Part shown: piece after piece, positions 1 through 11,936 of the stretch
How the letters are laid out: each line of letters starts with the position of its first letter
How positions within the stretch are numbered: position 1 is the first letter of the stretch
NCBI GenBank assembly: GCA_029212365.1
Contig: JARGOC010000009.1
Location: 1 to 64,000 of the forward strand
DNA length: 64,000 bases
Source: Roseovarius sp.
Lineage (GTDB): Bacteria; Pseudomonadota; Alphaproteobacteria; Rhodobacterales; Rhodobacteraceae
Reading direction: 5' to 3'
Notes under the pieces: generated by a model
Database searches by the model: none
Seen by the model: only the letters and a program-made list of their open reading frames with translations
Told to the model about the DNA's origin: nothing
Made by a program: the position numbers and the translations under genes

Positions 1-48
1 CTAAACGCCATGCACGGCAGGGACCAGCACCAACAAAAGGTGAATGAA

Positions 49-360
49 ATGACAAATCTGAAGATGATAGGCATCGCCGCCTTGACCACCCTGCTTTGTG
101 CGCCTGCGTATGCTCAGGCACCTGCCAATTGCGCCCCCCGTGACGTGGTGGTCGACCGACTGGCAAGCAAATACGGAGAATCCCGGCAATCCATGGGGCT
201 TGGCGCCAATAACGCGGTAATTGAGGTGTTTGCCTCGGATGAAACCGGCACCTGGACGATCACAGTGACGTCGGCGCACGGCGTAACCTGCCTAGTGGCG
301 TCTGGTCAGGCGTTTGAAGATCGCGCCGATGCCTTACCGGCCGCCGGGAATGACGCCTGA
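49..360 (+). CDS. small secreted hypothetical protein
   Basis: The protein is about 103 residues long when started at the ATG at 49, which gives a clean signal peptide: MTNLK, a hydrophobic core, then a PAYAQA cleavage site near residue 20. An upstream in-frame ATG at 10 would only add a hydrophilic stretch in front of the signal peptide. The mature part is short and has two cysteines (in NCAPRD and VTCLVA) that could form a disulfide in the periplasm. I do not recognise a domain. A strong intrinsic terminator follows 20 bp after the stop, so it is probably the last or only gene of its transcript. Function unknown. Confidence 0.7.
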   Translation: MTNLKMIGIAALTTLLCAPAYAQAPANCAPRDVVVDRLASKYGESRQSMGLGANNAVIEVFASDETGTWTITVTSAHGVTCLVASGQAFEDRADALPAAGNDA

Positions 361-380
361 CGACAATCAACAGCACCTAT

Positions 381-406
381 AAGATGCGCATTCAAGGCGC
401 ATCTTT
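381..406 (+). terminator. intrinsic terminator after the small secreted protein
   Basis: A perfect 9-bp stem, AAGATGCGC at 381-389 paired with GCGCATCTT at 397-405, encloses a 7-nt loop and runs into a short T tract. It lies 20 bp downstream of the stop codon at 360. Confidence 0.8.
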
Positions 407-1676
<1,270 letters not shown>

Positions 1677-1699
1677 CACGCGCCACTCTACAATTCTGT

Positions 1700-1732
1700 C
1701 AGGGCCGGGTTTTCCGGCCCTGATTCTTTTTT
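1700..1732 (+). terminator. intrinsic terminator of mdh
   Basis: CAGGGCCGG at 1700-1708 pairs with CCGGCCCTG at 1714-1722 to give a 9-bp GC-rich stem. It is followed by a T tract at 1727-1732, about 25 bp after the mdh stop. Confidence 0.88.
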
Positions 1733-1764
1733 GAAAACTGATAATTGCCTAGTTTTCCGAATTT

Positions 1765-1795
1765 TGTGATCACAGCATTAATTCGTGTGATCACA
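1765..1795. promoter_or_regulatory. tandem 10-bp palindromes upstream of sucC (candidate operator)
   Basis: Two identical perfect palindromes, TGTGATCACA, lie at 1765-1774 and 1786-1795. Their centres are exactly 21 bp apart, two DNA turns, so both would face the same side of the helix. They sit in an AT-rich stretch about 110-140 bp before the sucC start and after the mdh terminator, where the sucC promoter should be. The motif resembles the outer halves of a CRP/FNR-type site with the 6-bp spacer removed, or a GntR-type operator. The cognate protein is not identifiable from this window. Confidence 0.55.
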
Positions 1796-1903
1796 AATTA
1801 CATAAATCGGCTCAATTCGGGGCAAAATAACAAAAAGCCATTTATACTCCAGCAATCCTTATGGGTATAACTGTTCCTGAACGTAGCAAAACGGGACAGT
1901 TCC

Positions 1904-3097
1904 ATGAACATCCATGAATATCAGGCGAAGGCTCTGCTTCGCTCCTACGGTGCACCGGTCTCGGATGGCCGTGTCGTGCTCCGCGCTGAAGAGGCCAAAA
2001 CCGCCGCCGGCGAAATGGACGGCCCGCTCTGGGTGGTCAAGGCACAGATCCACGCAGGTGGCCGCGGCAAAGGCAAATTCAAAGAACCCGGCGCCGGCGA
2101 AGCTGGCGGCGTGCGTCTGGCCAAATCGGTTGAGGAAGCCGCCGAAGAAGCCAAGCGCATGTTGGGCCGCACATTGGTCACCAAGCAGACCGGCCCCGCT
2201 GGCAAGCAAGTGAACCGCATCTATATCGAAGATGGCGCGGGGATCGAGCACGAGTTTTACCTCGCCCTGCTGGTTGATCGTCAGTCATCACGTGTCAGCT
2301 TTGTTTGCTCGACTGAGGGCGGCATGGACATCGAAGATGTGGCCCATTCCACCCCTGAAAAAATCCTCAGCTTCTCGGTTGATCCCGCGACGGGCTATCA
2401 GGCCTTCCATGGTCGCCGCATTGCCTTCAACCTTGGGTTGGTCGGCAAGCAGATCAAACAATGCGTCGCGCTGATGGGCACGCTCTATCAGATGTTCATC
2501 GAAAAAGACATGGAGATGCTTGAGATCAACCCGCTGATCGTCACGGACGCAGGTGATCTGAAATGCCTGGATGCCAAGATGGGTTTTGACGGCAATGCCA
2601 TCTATCGCCACCGCGATATTATGGAGCTGCGCGACACCACCGAGGAAGACCCCAAGGAATTGGAAGCCTCCAAATACGACCTCAACTATATCGCGCTGGA
2701 CGGCGAGATTGGTTGCATGGTCAACGGTGCCGGCCTTGCCATGGCGACGATGGACATCATCAAGCTCTATGGCTCTGAGCCTGCCAACTTCTTGGATGTT
2801 GGCGGTGGTGCCACCAAGGAAAAGGTGACTGAGGCATTCAAGATCATCACCTCTGACCCGCAAGTCAAAGGCATTCTGGTCAACATCTTTGGCGGCATCA
2901 TGCGCTGCGATGTCATCGCCGAGGGCGTTGTGGCCGCAGTCAAAGAAGTGGGCCTGAAAGTGCCGCTGGTTGTGCGCCTTGAAGGCACCAACGTGGAAGA
3001 AGGCAAAGCCATCATCAACAACTCTGATGTTGACGTGATCGCAGCCGACGACCTCAAAGACGGCGCCGAGAAGATCGTGGCGGCGGTGAAGGGGTAA
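1904..3097 (+). CDS. sucC: succinyl-CoA ligase (ADP-forming) beta subunit
   Basis: This 397-residue protein is the nucleotide-binding beta chain of succinyl-CoA synthetase, which makes ATP or GTP from succinyl-CoA in the TCA cycle. It opens with [16 protein letters not shown], the typical start of the family, followed by the ATP-grasp fold with the glycine-rich [12 protein letters not shown] segment near residue 50. The C-terminal CoA-ligase domain contains FLDVGGGA and [10 protein letters not shown]. Length is standard. It is the first gene of the sucCDAB-lpd block, with sucD 100 bp downstream. The upstream region carries tandem palindromes that may regulate the block. Confidence 0.97.
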   Translation: MNIHEYQAKALLRSYGAPVSDGRVVLRAEEAKTAAGEMDGPLWVVKAQIHAGGRGKGKFKEPGAGEAGGVRLAKSVEEAAEEAKRMLGRTLVTKQTGPAGKQVNRIYIEDGAGIEHEFYLALLVDRQSSRVSFVCSTEGGMDIEDVAHSTPEKILSFSVDPATGYQAFHGRRIAFNLGLVGKQIKQCVALMGTLYQMFIEKDMEMLEINPLIVTDAGDLKCLDAKMGFDGNAIYRHRDIMELRDTTEEDPKELEASKYDLNYIALDGEIGCMVNGAGLAMATMDIIKLYGSEPANFLDVGGGATKEKVTEAFKIITSDPQVKGILVNIFGGIMRCDVIAEGVVAAVKEVGLKVPLVVRLEGTNVEEGKAIINNSDVDVIAADDLKDGAEKIVAAVKG

Positions 3098-3196
3098 TCT
3101 TGATTGGAACCTGTATTGGTCTGTCAGCTATGCCTCTAACAATTCTGTACCTCGTTTCCATTCGAACGAAACGTGACAATAAAGGAGACTCCTAAA

Positions 3197-4081
3197 ATGG
3201 CAGTCCTCGTAGACGAAAACACCAAAGTGATCTGTCAGGGCCTCACCGGCTCGCAGGGCACATTCCACACTGAACAAGCCATCGACTATGGCACCAAGAT
3301 GGTTGGCGGGGTCACCCCCGGCAAGGGCGGAACCACTCATCTTGATCTGCCGGTTTACAACTCGGTGCACGAAGCGATGCATGAAACACAGGCCAACGCC
3401 TCCATCATCTACGTCCCGCCCCCCTTCGCGGCGGATTCGATCCTTGAGGCGATTGACGCCGAAATGCCGCTGATCGTGTGCATCACCGAGGGCATCCCGG
3501 TGCTGGATATGATGCGTGTCAAACGCGCGCTCGAAGGGTCCAAATCCACCCTCATCGGCCCCAACTGCCCCGGTGTCATCACGCCGGATGCGTGTAAAAT
3601 GGGCATCATGCCCGGCCACATCCACAAACGCGGCAGCTGCGGCGTTCTCAGCCGCTCGGGCACATTGACCTATGAAGCGGTCAAACAGACCTCTGATCTG
3701 GGGCTAGGCCAATCCACGGCTGTGGGCATCGGCGGCGATCCAATCAAAGGCACTGAACACATCGACGTGCTGGAGATGTTCCTGGCGGATGATGAAACTC
3801 ATTCGATGATCATGATCGGCGAGATCGGCGGATCTGCCGAAGAAGAAGCCGCCCAGTTCCTGATCGACGAGAAAAAGAAGGGCCGCTGGAAGCCTTGTGC
3901 CGGTTTCATCGCCGGGCGCACGGCCCCTCCGGGCCGCCGTATGGGCCATGCCGGTGCAATTGTCGCCGGTGGCAAAGGTGGTGCCGAAGACAAGATCGAA
4001 GCCATGCGTGCCGCAGGTGTGGTCGTGGCAGACAGCCCGGCAGGCCTGGGTGAAGCGATGATGGAAGCAATCAACGGCTGA
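3197..4081 (+). CDS. sucD: succinyl-CoA ligase alpha subunit
   Basis: This 294-residue alpha chain binds CoA and carries the phospho-histidine that passes phosphate between succinyl-CoA and the nucleotide on SucC. The ATG at 3197 is preferred because AAAGGAG lies just upstream and the protein then begins [15 protein letters not shown], the normal family start; the in-frame start at 3173 precedes that ribosome binding site. Visible motifs are [11 protein letters not shown] (CoA-binding Rossmann loop), [10 protein letters not shown] and GHAGAI in the C-terminal region with the phospho-His. It lies between sucC and sucA. Confidence 0.97.
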   Translation: MAVLVDENTKVICQGLTGSQGTFHTEQAIDYGTKMVGGVTPGKGGTTHLDLPVYNSVHEAMHETQANASIIYVPPPFAADSILEAIDAEMPLIVCITEGIPVLDMMRVKRALEGSKSTLIGPNCPGVITPDACKMGIMPGHIHKRGSCGVLSRSGTLTYEAVKQTSDLGLGQSTAVGIGGDPIKGTEHIDVLEMFLADDETHSMIMIGEIGGSAEEEAAQFLIDEKKKGRWKPCAGFIAGRTAPPGRRMGHAGAIVAGGKGGAEDKIEAMRAAGVVVADSPAGLGEAMMEAING

Positions 4082-4092
4082 TTAGGAATGAG

Positions 4093-4121
4093 GGGCGGGT
4101 GCCAACGCCCGCCCTTTTCTT
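4093..4121 (+). terminator. hairpin with T tract between sucD and sucA (partial terminator?)
   Basis: GGGCGGG at 4093-4099 pairs with CCCGCCC at 4108-4114, followed by TTTTCTT. The hairpin lies inside an otherwise co-directional block, 12 bp after sucD and about 45 bp before the sucA start. It could end part of the sucCD transcripts or act as an mRNA processing and stability element. Confidence 0.6.
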
Positions 4122-4161
4122 CACATGCAGGACTCAAGAGACCTGCAGGAGGTAACAGAAC

Positions 4162-7122
4162 ATGACCAATCAATCCCCCAACGACCAGTTTCACGCCTCC
4201 TCTTTCATGCAGGGGCACAATGCCGAGTACCTAGAGCAGCTATACGCGCGCTATGCCAATGATCCCAACGCGGTGGACGAGGCGTGGCAGAGCTTTTTTG
4301 CTCAGTTGGGTGACGGCGAAGTCGATGTGAAACGCGAAGCCGCAGGGCCATCCTGGGCGCGGGGCGATTGGCCACCAATGCCTGCTGATGATCTGACCTC
4401 AGCACTGACCGGAGAATACCCACCAGAAGCCGAGGCAGCGGCCGCTGGCAAAAAGATCAGGGCAAAAGCAGCTGAAGCCGGGGCGGATGTGTCAGAAGAT
4501 GCGGTCAAACGCGCCGTGTTGGACAGCGTGCGCGCCTTGATGCTGATCCGTGCCTACCGCATCCGGGGCCATCTGGCCGCTGATCTTGATCCACTGGACT
4601 TGCGTGAGATGCCACCTCACCCAGAACTGGACCCAAAATCATACGGTTTCACCGAGGCCGATATGGACCGGCCCATTTTCATCGACAATGTGCTGGGGCT
4701 ACAGGTTGCCTCGATCCGCGAAATTCTGACGCTCGTACGCCGGACCTATTGCGGCACCTTCGCATTGCAATACATGCATATTTCCAACCCCGAAGAGGCC
4801 GGATGGCTAAAAGAGCGGATTGAAGGGCTGGACAATGAAATCCGCTTCACCCGCGAAGGCCGCAGAGCGATCCTGAAAAAACTGGTCGAAGCTGAAGGGT
4901 TTGAGAAATACCTGCATGTAAAATACATGGGCACCAAACGTTTTGGTCTGGATGGCGGTGAAAGCCTGATCCCCGCGATGGAGCAGATCATCAAGCGTGG
5001 CGGCTCTTTGGGGGTGCAGGATATCATCATCGGCATGCCGCACCGCGGGCGCCTGTCCGTGCTGGCCAATGTGATGGGCAAGCCCTTCCGTGCCATTTTC
5101 AACGAATTTCAGGGCGGCAGTTTCAAGCCCGAAGAGGTGGATGGCTCGGGTGATGTGAAATATCATCTTGGTGCGTCCTCGGACCGTGAATTTGACGGCA
5201 ACAAAGTGCACCTCAGTCTGACAGCCAACCCCTCACACCTTGAGGCGGTGAACCCGGTTGTTCTGGGCAAGGCCCGCGCCAAACAAGATCAGCTGAATGA
5301 TGATGACCGCATCCGCGTGCTGCCTGTATTGCTGCATGGCGATGCGGCCTTTGCCGGACAAGGTGTTGTGGCTGAGTGTTTTGGCCTGTCGGGCCTCAAG
5401 GGCCATAAAACCGGCGGCACGATGCATATCGTGGTGAACAACCAGATCGGGTTCACCACCGCTCCGCATTTCAGCCGCTCCAGCCCCTATCCCACAGACA
5501 TTGCGCTGATGGTTGAGGCGCCGATATTTCATGTCAACGGTGATGACCCCGAAGCGGTGGTTCACGCTGCACGCATTGCCACCGAGTTCCGTCAGAAGTT
5601 CCACAAAGACGTGGTGATCGACATCATCTGTTACCGCCGGTTTGGTCATAACGAAGGCGACGAGCCGATGTTCACCAACCCGATCATGTACAAGAAGATC
5701 AAAAAGCAGAAGACCACGCTCGCGCTCTACACCGATCGTCTGGTGAAGGATGGGCTGATCCCCGAGGGCGAGATCGAGGATATGAAAACCGAATTTCAGG
5801 CCTATCTGGCCGGTGAATTTGAAGCCGGCAAAGAGTACCGCCCCAACAAGGCCGATTGGCTGGATGGCAAATGGTCTCACCTTGATAGCAAGTACGAGGA
5901 TTACCAGCGCGGTGAAACGGCAATTCCTACCGAGACATTTGAGGATATCGGCAAGGCGCTTTCGACCGCACCGGAAGGCTTCCCCCTGCATAAAACCGTA
6001 GGTCGCCTGCTGGAGACCAAGGGGCAAATGTTCAAGACTGGCGAAGGGTTTGACTGGGCGACTGCCGAGGCGCTGGCCTTTGGCTCACTTCTGACTGAGG
6101 GCTATCCAGTGCGTTTGTCCGGTCAGGATTGTACCCGCGGCACATTCAGCCAACGCCACTCAGGCCTCATCAATCAGGACACCGAAGAACGCTATTACCC
6201 GCTCAACGACATCCGAGCAGGCCAGGCGCAATACGAGGTCATCGATTCGATGCTTTCGGAATATGCGGTTCTGGGATTTGAATATGGCTATACCTTGGCC
6301 GAACCCAACGCGCTGACCTTGTGGGAAGCACAGTTTGGTGACTTCGCCAATGGCGCGCAGATCATGTTCGATCAGTTCATCAGTTCAGGCGAGAGCAAAT
6401 GGTTGCGCATGTCGGGCCTGGTTTGCCTGCTGCCTCATGGATATGAAGGCCAAGGGCCCGAGCATTCCTCGGCGCGGCTGGAACGGTTCTTGACCATGTG
6501 CGGTCAAGACAACTGGATCGTGGCCAATTGCACAACACCGGCCAATTACTTTCACATCCTGCGGCGGCAAATGCACCGTACATTCCGCAAGCCGCTGATT
6601 ATGATGACGCCAAAGTCCCTGCTGCGCCACAAAATGGCCGTCAGCAAGACCGAGGAGTTTACCACCGGATCATCCTTCCACCGGGTGCTGTGGGATGACG
6701 CCCAACAGGGCAATTCCGACACCAAGCTGAAACCCGATGCCAAGATCAAACGCGTGGTGATGTGTGCCGGTAAGGTCTATTATGATCTGCTGGAAGAACG
6801 TGACGCGCGGGGCATTGATGATGTCTATCTACTGCGATTTGAACAGTTCTATCCCTTCCCGGCCCAAGCGGCAGTGAAGGAACTCAGCCGCTTTAAAAAC
6901 GCCGAAATGGTCTGGTGTCAGGAAGAGCCCAAGAACCAAGGGGCCTGGTCCTTTATCGAGCCCAATCTGGAATGGGTTTTGGGCCGGATTGATGCCAAAA
7001 ACACACGGCCCGAATATGCCGGGCGATCTGCTGCGGCCTCACCCGCGACGGGTCTGGCCTCTGCTCACAAAGCACAACAATCAGCGCTGGTTGATGCCGC
7101 ACTGACAACAATAGGGAAGTAA
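4162..7122 (+). CDS. sucA: 2-oxoglutarate dehydrogenase E1 component
   Basis: This 986-residue thiamine-diphosphate enzyme decarboxylates 2-oxoglutarate and succinylates the lipoyl groups of SucB. AGGAGG at about 4147 supports the ATG at 4162. The N terminus has the E2-binding segment ([19 protein letters not shown]). Further on are GMPHRGRL, the ThDP/Mg region with [10 protein letters not shown] and NNQIGFTT, and the C-terminal transketolase-like region with [12 protein letters not shown] and [19 protein letters not shown]. The length matches rhodobacteral SucA. Only 4 bp separate it from sucB, so the two are translated together. Confidence 0.97.
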   Translation: MTNQSPNDQFHASSFMQGHNAEYLEQLYARYANDPNAVDEAWQSFFAQLGDGEVDVKREAAGPSWARGDWPPMPADDLTSALTGEYPPEAEAAAAGKKIRAKAAEAGADVSEDAVKRAVLDSVRALMLIRAYRIRGHLAADLDPLDLREMPPHPELDPKSYGFTEADMDRPIFIDNVLGLQVASIREILTLVRRTYCGTFALQYMHISNPEEAGWLKERIEGLDNEIRFTREGRRAILKKLVEAEGFEKYLHVKYMGTKRFGLDGGESLIPAMEQIIKRGGSLGVQDIIIGMPHRGRLSVLANVMGKPFRAIFNEFQGGSFKPEEVDGSGDVKYHLGASSDREFDGNKVHLSLTANPSHLEAVNPVVLGKARAKQDQLNDDDRIRVLPVLLHGDAAFAGQGVVAECFGLSGLKGHKTGGTMHIVVNNQIGFTTAPHFSRSSPYPTDIALMVEAPIFHVNGDDPEAVVHAARIATEFRQKFHKDVVIDIICYRRFGHNEGDEPMFTNPIMYKKIKKQKTTLALYTDRLVKDGLIPEGEIEDMKTEFQAYLAGEFEAGKEYRPNKADWLDGKWSHLDSKYEDYQRGETAIPTETFEDIGKALSTAPEGFPLHKTVGRLLETKGQMFKTGEGFDWATAEALAFGSLLTEGYPVRLSGQDCTRGTFSQRHSGLINQDTEERYYPLNDIRAGQAQYEVIDSMLSEYAVLGFEYGYTLAEPNALTLWEAQFGDFANGAQIMFDQFISSGESKWLRMSGLVCLLPHGYEGQGPEHSSARLERFLTMCGQDNWIVANCTTPANYFHILRRQMHRTFRKPLIMMTPKSLLRHKMAVSKTEEFTTGSSFHRVLWDDAQQGNSDTKLKPDAKIKRVVMCAGKVYYDLLEERDARGIDDVYLLRFEQFYPFPAQAAVKELSRFKNAEMVWCQEEPKNQGAWSFIEPNLEWVLGRIDAKNTRPEYAGRSAAASPATGLASAHKAQQSALVDAALTTIGK

Positions 7123-7126
7123 GCCT

Positions 7127-8623
7127 ATGTCCACAGAAGTTCGTGTCCCCACATTGGGCGAATCCGTCACCGAAGCCACAGTCGCCACATGGTTCAAAAA
7201 ACCTGGCGATCCTGTTGCCGCTGATGAAATGCTCTGCGAGTTGGAAACCGACAAGGTGACCGTCGAAGTGCCCGCCCCTGCGCCCGGCACCATGGGCGAG
7301 ATTATCGCCGCTGAAGGCGATACCGTCGGTGTTGATGCGCTGCTGGCCACCATCAACGAAGGGGCAGGTACACAAACATCCGCCCCCGCCCCGGCGAAAC
7401 CGGCTGCCGCCCCCTCTGCGGCGGGTGCATCTGTTGATGTGATGGTTCCCACTTTGGGTGAATCAGTCACCGAAGCCACAGTTGCCACATGGTTCAAGAA
7501 AGCTGGCGACACCGTGAGCGCCGATGAAATGCTGTGCGAGCTGGAAACGGACAAGGTCTCGGTCGAAGTTCCGGCACCGGCCTCGGGCGTATTGTCCGAA
7601 ATCCTTGCCGCCGAAGGCAGCACTGTCGAAGCCGGCGGCAAACTGGCTGTCATGTCCTCCGGTGCAGGTGGTGCGGCCCCCGCCCCAGCGGTTGAGGCCC
7701 CTGCCCCAGCGCCAACAGCCGCCTCAGGCAAGGATGTCGAAGATGCCCCATCCGCCAAGAAAGCCATGGCCGAAGCCGGCTTGTCGGCCGATCAGGTCAC
7801 AGGATCGGGCCGCGATGGGCGGATCATGAAAGAAGACGTGGCCAAAGCGGCCTCGGCACCGGCGCCCGCCGCACCGGCCCCTGCTGCCGCTGCCCCACGC
7901 GCACCAGTCAGTTCTGATGACGCCGCACGCGAGGAACGGGTGAAAATGACCCGCCTGCGCCAGACCATCGCGCGCCGCCTGAAGGAAAGCCAGAACACCG
8001 CCGCCATGCTGACCACCTATAATGAGGTCGACATGACCGAGGTGATGGCGCTTCGCAACGAATACAAAGACGAGTTCCTCAAGAAACACGGCGTCAAACT
8101 GGGCTTTATGTCGTTCTTTACCAAGGCCTGCGTGCATGCCCTGAAAGAAGTACCCGAGGTGAATGCCGAGATTGATGGCACTGACGTGGTGTACAAAAAC
8201 TTCGTCCACATGGGCATTGCCGCAGGCACGCCCACGGGTCTGGTTGTTCCGGTTATCCGTGACGCCGATCAGATGGGCTTTGCCGACATCGAAAAAGCGA
8301 TTGCCGAAAAAGGCGCGCGTGCGCGTGATGGCAAGCTGTCCATGGCCGAAATGCAGGGTGGGACGTTTACGATCTCCAATGGCGGGGTCTATGGCTCGCT
8401 GATGTCCTCGCCCATCCTGAACCCACCGCAATCAGGTATCCTGGGCATGCACAAAATCCAACAACGCCCGATGGTCGTGAACGGAGAGATTGTAGCGCGT
8501 CCGATGATGTATCTGGCACTCAGCTATGACCACCGCATCGTCGACGGCAAAGGCGCGGTGACATTCCTTGTGCGGGTCAAAGATGCTCTGGAGGATCCGC
8601 GACGGTTGTTGATGGATTTGTGA
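7127..8623 (+). CDS. sucB: dihydrolipoyl succinyltransferase, E2 with two lipoyl domains
   Basis: This 498-residue E2 forms the core of the 2-oxoglutarate dehydrogenase complex and transfers succinyl groups to CoA. It has two lipoyl domains in tandem, residues about 1-78 and 104-178, with lipoylated lysines in ELETDKV at positions 43 and 143. Alanine/proline-rich linkers follow. The E3-binding domain lies at about 210-250 ([25 protein letters not shown]), and the catalytic domain contains HRIVDG, with His 469 and Asp 473 as the active-site pair. Most gammaproteobacterial SucB proteins have one lipoyl domain. Here the two repeats are very alike even at DNA level, pointing to a duplication kept by selection or gene conversion. 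Confidence 0.96.
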   Translation: MSTEVRVPTLGESVTEATVATWFKKPGDPVAADEMLCELETDKVTVEVPAPAPGTMGEIIAAEGDTVGVDALLATINEGAGTQTSAPAPAKPAAAPSAAGASVDVMVPTLGESVTEATVATWFKKAGDTVSADEMLCELETDKVSVEVPAPASGVLSEILAAEGSTVEAGGKLAVMSSGAGGAAPAPAVEAPAPAPTAASGKDVEDAPSAKKAMAEAGLSADQVTGSGRDGRIMKEDVAKAASAPAPAAPAPAAAAPRAPVSSDDAAREERVKMTRLRQTIARRLKESQNTAAMLTTYNEVDMTEVMALRNEYKDEFLKKHGVKLGFMSFFTKACVHALKEVPEVNAEIDGTDVVYKNFVHMGIAAGTPTGLVVPVIRDADQMGFADIEKAIAEKGARARDGKLSMAEMQGGTFTISNGGVYGSLMSSPILNPPQSGILGMHKIQQRPMVVNGEIVARPMMYLALSYDHRIVDGKGAVTFLVRVKDALEDPRRLLMDL

Positions 8624-8751
8624 TCGGCGCGTGCAATTCCGCACCCTATGTCATTGCGGCAGGGCGGGATTCGCCTGCCTTGCCTCCCAGAGAGCGAAGC
8701 ACGATGAATGAATATCTCGTCTTACCGCCGTTTATGCTGGTCTGATCCCGG

Positions 8752-9126
8752 ATGGCCTATCTGAACCCCACAAAACTCACCTGCCCAGCCTGCGGGTTTT
8801 CTGCCCAGATCAATACCGTGGTTGGCGTCGGGCCCGGCTCGCGCAAAGGCGATATTGCCCAGAGGTATTTCAATGATCCCGGACCATTCACCAAGGGTAA
8901 AAACGAAACGGGTGTCACCTCCTTACTGTGCCCCGAGGATGGCACCCTCGTCTGGAGCAACACCCGCACGAAACACGCCTATGGCCCCCTGAGTGCAAAA
9001 GAAATGCAAGGGGCGCATGGCCAAAAGTGGCTGGTGCCGGGCACAGAAAACCCGTTTCCGCCCAAGCCCATCAAGTTCAACCCGCGTGACCCGTTTTCGG
9101 GGCCACGACCTGTCAAACCAAAGTGA
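8752..9126 (+). CDS. conserved hypothetical protein between sucB and lpdA
   Basis: This 124-residue soluble protein starts [19 protein letters not shown]. The CPAC pair at residues 11-14 looks like half of a zinc ribbon, and a later cysteine in LLCPEDGT may contribute. The rest is rich in lysine, proline and glycine. There is no signal peptide or membrane segment. It sits 128 bp after sucB and 76 bp before lpdA on the same strand, so it probably rides in the E1-E2-E3 transcript. I do not know its function. Confidence 0.7.
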   Translation: MAYLNPTKLTCPACGFSAQINTVVGVGPGSRKGDIAQRYFNDPGPFTKGKNETGVTSLLCPEDGTLVWSNTRTKHAYGPLSAKEMQGAHGQKWLVPGTENPFPPKPIKFNPRDPFSGPRPVKPK

Positions 9127-9202
9127 TCCAGTTGCAAGCGCTGTCGCCTCGGCGCATGGTAGAAATGATACATCCAAGACCCCAAAAAAGGGAGAATACA
9201 TC

Positions 9203-10591
9203 ATGGCAAATTATGACGTCATCATCATCGGCGCTGGCCCCGGCGGCTATGTCGCCGCGATCCGCTGCGCGCAGCTGGGCCTCAAAACCGCCTGCGTTGA
9301 GGGCCGCGATACGTTGGGCGGCGCTTGCCTGAACGTCGGTTGCATCCCGTCAAAGGCACTGCTGCATGCCTCGCACATGTTGCACGAGGCGGAACACAAC
9401 TTTGCCAAGATGGGCCTGAAGGGCAAATCACCCTCGGTCGATTGGAAAACCATGCTGGCCTACAAGGATGATGTCATTGGACAAAACACCAAAGGCATCG
9501 AATTTTTGTTCAAAAAGAACAAGGTAGACTGGCTGAAAGGCTGGGGGTCCATCCCCGAGGCGGGCAAGGTCAAGGTTGGTGACGAGGTCCACGAGGCGAA
9601 AAATATCATCGTCGCACCTGGGTCCGAGCCATCCTCGCTGCCCGGTATTGAGGTGGATGAAAAGGTTGTTGTCACCTCCACCGGCGCGCTGGAGCTGGGC
9701 AAAGTGCCCAAATCCATGGTTGTGATTGGGGCCGGTGTGATCGGGCTTGAGCTGGGGTCAGTCTATGCGCGTCTGGGCACCGCTGTGACTGTAGTGGAGT
9801 TTTTGGAGACCATCACCCCCGGCATGGATGCTGAAATTCAAAAGACCTTCCAGAGAACCCTGAAAAAGCAAGGGCTTACCTTTGTCATGGGGGCCGCTGT
9901 GCAATCGGTTGCGGCCACCAAAACCAAGGCCAAAGTCACCTATAAGCTGCTGAAGAAGGACACCGAGCATCAGATAGACGCCGATGTGGTATTGGTTGCC
10001 ACCGGACGGCGCCCCTATACTGATGGGCTGGGCCTGGAGGCGCTGGGAGTTGAAATGTCTGAGCGCGGCCAGATCAAAACCAATGACAAATGGCAGACAA
10101 ATGTGCCGGGCATCTATGCGATTGGTGATGCCATTGATGGCCCGATGCTGGCCCATAAGGCCGAAGATGAAGGCATGGCTGCCGCCAGCGTGATCGCGGG
10201 CAAGCATGGCCATGTGAACTACGGCTTGATTCCCGGTGTGATTTATACCCACCCTGAGGTGTCAAACGTCGGTGAGACAGAACAGAGCCTCAAGGAACAG
10301 GGCCGCGCCTATAAGGTGGGCAAATTTTCGTTCATGGGCAATGGCCGCGCCAAGGCGGTGTTTGCCGGTGATGGTTTCGTAAAACTGCTGGTGGACGCAG
10401 AAACTGACCGCATTTTGGGGGCACATATCATCGGCCCGGCCGCGGGTGAATTGATCCACGAGGTCTGCGTGGCCATGGAATTTGGCGCCTCAGCCGAAGA
10501 TCTGGCAATGACCTGCCATGCGCATCCAACCTATTCCGAGGCCGTGCGAGAGGCGGCTTTGGCCTGTGGAGACGGGGCTATTCACGCCTGA
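9203..10591 (+). CDS. lpdA: dihydrolipoyl dehydrogenase (E3)
   Basis: This 462-residue FAD enzyme reoxidises the dihydrolipoyl groups of E2 and passes electrons to NAD. The ATG at 9203 follows GGGAGAA and begins [19 protein letters not shown], the FAD-binding motif. The redox-active disulfide is in [13 protein letters not shown]. The NAD-binding motif [17 protein letters not shown] and the second FAD contact [19 protein letters not shown] follow. The C-terminal dimer interface carries [13 protein letters not shown], with the His-Glu pair that serves the partner active site. Its position after sucAB points to the 2-oxoglutarate complex. Confidence 0.96.
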   Translation: MANYDVIIIGAGPGGYVAAIRCAQLGLKTACVEGRDTLGGACLNVGCIPSKALLHASHMLHEAEHNFAKMGLKGKSPSVDWKTMLAYKDDVIGQNTKGIEFLFKKNKVDWLKGWGSIPEAGKVKVGDEVHEAKNIIVAPGSEPSSLPGIEVDEKVVVTSTGALELGKVPKSMVVIGAGVIGLELGSVYARLGTAVTVVEFLETITPGMDAEIQKTFQRTLKKQGLTFVMGAAVQSVAATKTKAKVTYKLLKKDTEHQIDADVVLVATGRRPYTDGLGLEALGVEMSERGQIKTNDKWQTNVPGIYAIGDAIDGPMLAHKAEDEGMAAASVIAGKHGHVNYGLIPGVIYTHPEVSNVGETEQSLKEQGRAYKVGKFSFMGNGRAKAVFAGDGFVKLLVDAETDRILGAHIIGPAAGELIHEVCVAMEFGASAEDLAMTCHAHPTYSEAVREAALACGDGAIHA

Positions 10592-10606
10592 TCATAGCGG
10601 CGCGCG

Positions 10607-11209
10607 TTACCACATGGTTTTGGCGGCGCGCGCTCCCCATTCGGCATCATAGGTGGCACCACCCACGTCGCCGTTGGTTTGCTCGGCCAGAATATCCCCA
10701 GCCGTGGGCAAGCCGTCACTGTCATCACGCGACCAAAGACCGGCGCGCATCGGCGCGCGGGCACATTGCGTGTACATCTCAGCAATACGGATCACGATCA
10801 CTGTGGCAGGATGGCGGGTCTTTTGTTCAAACCGGGCGCATAAATCTGCGTCGGCGCTCAGCTTGGCCTTACCATTCACACGCACGATTGTGTTTGATCC
10901 CGGCACCATGAACATCAGTGAAATACGCCCATCCGTGACAATATTTCTGAGCGTATCCAGGCGGTTATTGCCTCGCCAATCGGGCATGGCCAATGTGTGC
11001 TCATCCAGTTCCAGCACCACAGGGCCATCATCGCCGCGCGGGCTGCCATCGGTGCCAGCCACACCCACAGAGCTAAGCACACAAAACCGCGAGGCCATGA
11101 TCCACTTGCGATAGAGTGGCGTCATCCGGGTTGCCACTTTGCGCAAAGACGCCTCACCGGGGGTGCCGTAGAGCGCCTCAAGCGCGGCTATGTCTTCAAT
11201 GAATTGCAT
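10607..11209 (-). CDS. pyridoxamine 5'-phosphate oxidase family flavoprotein
   Basis: About 200 residues of a split beta-barrel FMN-binding protein in the PNPOx-like superfamily. Landmarks are PRGD near residue 60, the central LMFMVPGSN strand region and an RVNGKAKL strand, as in the MSMEG_1061-type subfamily of general FMN oxidoreductases. I chose the ATG at 11209 (MQFIEDIAALEALYG) over the one at 11227 because it shortens the overlap with plsC. Substrate unknown. It is transcribed with plsC-ftsX-ftsE and converges on lpdA with a 15-bp gap. Confidence 0.8.
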   Translation of the reverse strand: MQFIEDIAALEALYGTPGEASLRKVATRMTPLYRKWIMASRFCVLSSVGVAGTDGSPRGDDGPVVLELDEHTLAMPDWRGNNRLDTLRNIVTDGRISLMFMVPGSNTIVRVNGKAKLSADADLCARFEQKTRHPATVIVIRIAEMYTQCARAPMRAGLWSRDDSDGLPTAGDILAEQTNGDVGGATYDAEWGARAAKTMW

Positions 11210-11936
11210 CCGGATCAAACCCCGCATCCCGCATCAACTGGTTTGAGGCGGTTTCCACCTCACCCTCAAGGCGCGCCATAAACTCTTCCTTTGGCAAACC
11301 AGCCTTGATGCGTGGCAGAAATTCAACCACGGCCAGACCGGGTTTGCGATAAATGCCATGGCGTGGCCAGAACACACCGACGTTGGTGGACACCGGCACG
11401 CAGTCCTGTCCCAGCTCGGTATAAAGTACACTGGTGCCCACTTTATAGGGGGCCTTCACGCCGGGGGCGATGCGCGTGCCTTGGGGATAGATGATCAGCT
11501 GACCTGCATGAGCTGTTCCACGCGCCACATCCGCGACCATCTTTTTGACCGCCTGAGAGCGTTTGCCCCGGTCGACCGGAATACAGCCGATGCGCAAACC
11601 ATATTGGCCCAGAACCGGTGCATAAAGCAGCTCACGCTTCATGATGAATTTGCCTGCGGGCACGGCGCCAAAAATCATGATGATATCAAGAAACGACTGG
11701 TGTTTGGCGGCGATCATCACCTCATCTGTGGGCGGGGTGCCGCGCACTTCGGTTTTCAGGCCCACCATCCAGCCTGCCGTCCAACATACCCAACGGCAAT
11801 AGGTTTGGCAGGCCGTCAACGCGCCCTTGCGGCTAAACACTGCCCAGGGAAAAAATATCAATCCAAGCACCAGCATCATGAAATACATTTGCCCCACAAA
11901 GATCAGCGAGCGGACCCATTGGATGGCATAGATCAT
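11196..11936 (-). CDS. plsC: 1-acylglycerol-3-phosphate acyltransferase
   Basis: This 246-residue membrane enzyme acylates lysophosphatidic acid to phosphatidic acid. The start MIYAIQWVRSLIFVGQ overlaps the ftsX stop as ATGA, so longer in-frame extensions can be rejected. A hydrophobic N-terminal segment is followed by the acyltransferase motif KHQSFLD (a variant of NHXXXXD with the catalytic His and Asp) near residue 75, PVDRG near 126 and the IYPQGTR motif near 155. Translational coupling to ftsX suggests that envelope growth and division are expressed together. Confidence 0.92.
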   Translation of the reverse strand: MIYAIQWVRSLIFVGQMYFMMLVLGLIFFPWAVFSRKGALTACQTYCRWVCWTAGWMVGLKTEVRGTPPTDEVMIAAKHQSFLDIIMIFGAVPAGKFIMKRELLYAPVLGQYGLRIGCIPVDRGKRSQAVKKMVADVARGTAHAGQLIIYPQGTRIAPGVKAPYKVGTSVLYTELGQDCVPVSTNVGVFWPRHGIYRKPGLAVVEFLPRIKAGLPKEEFMARLEGEVETASNQLMRDAGFDPDAIH

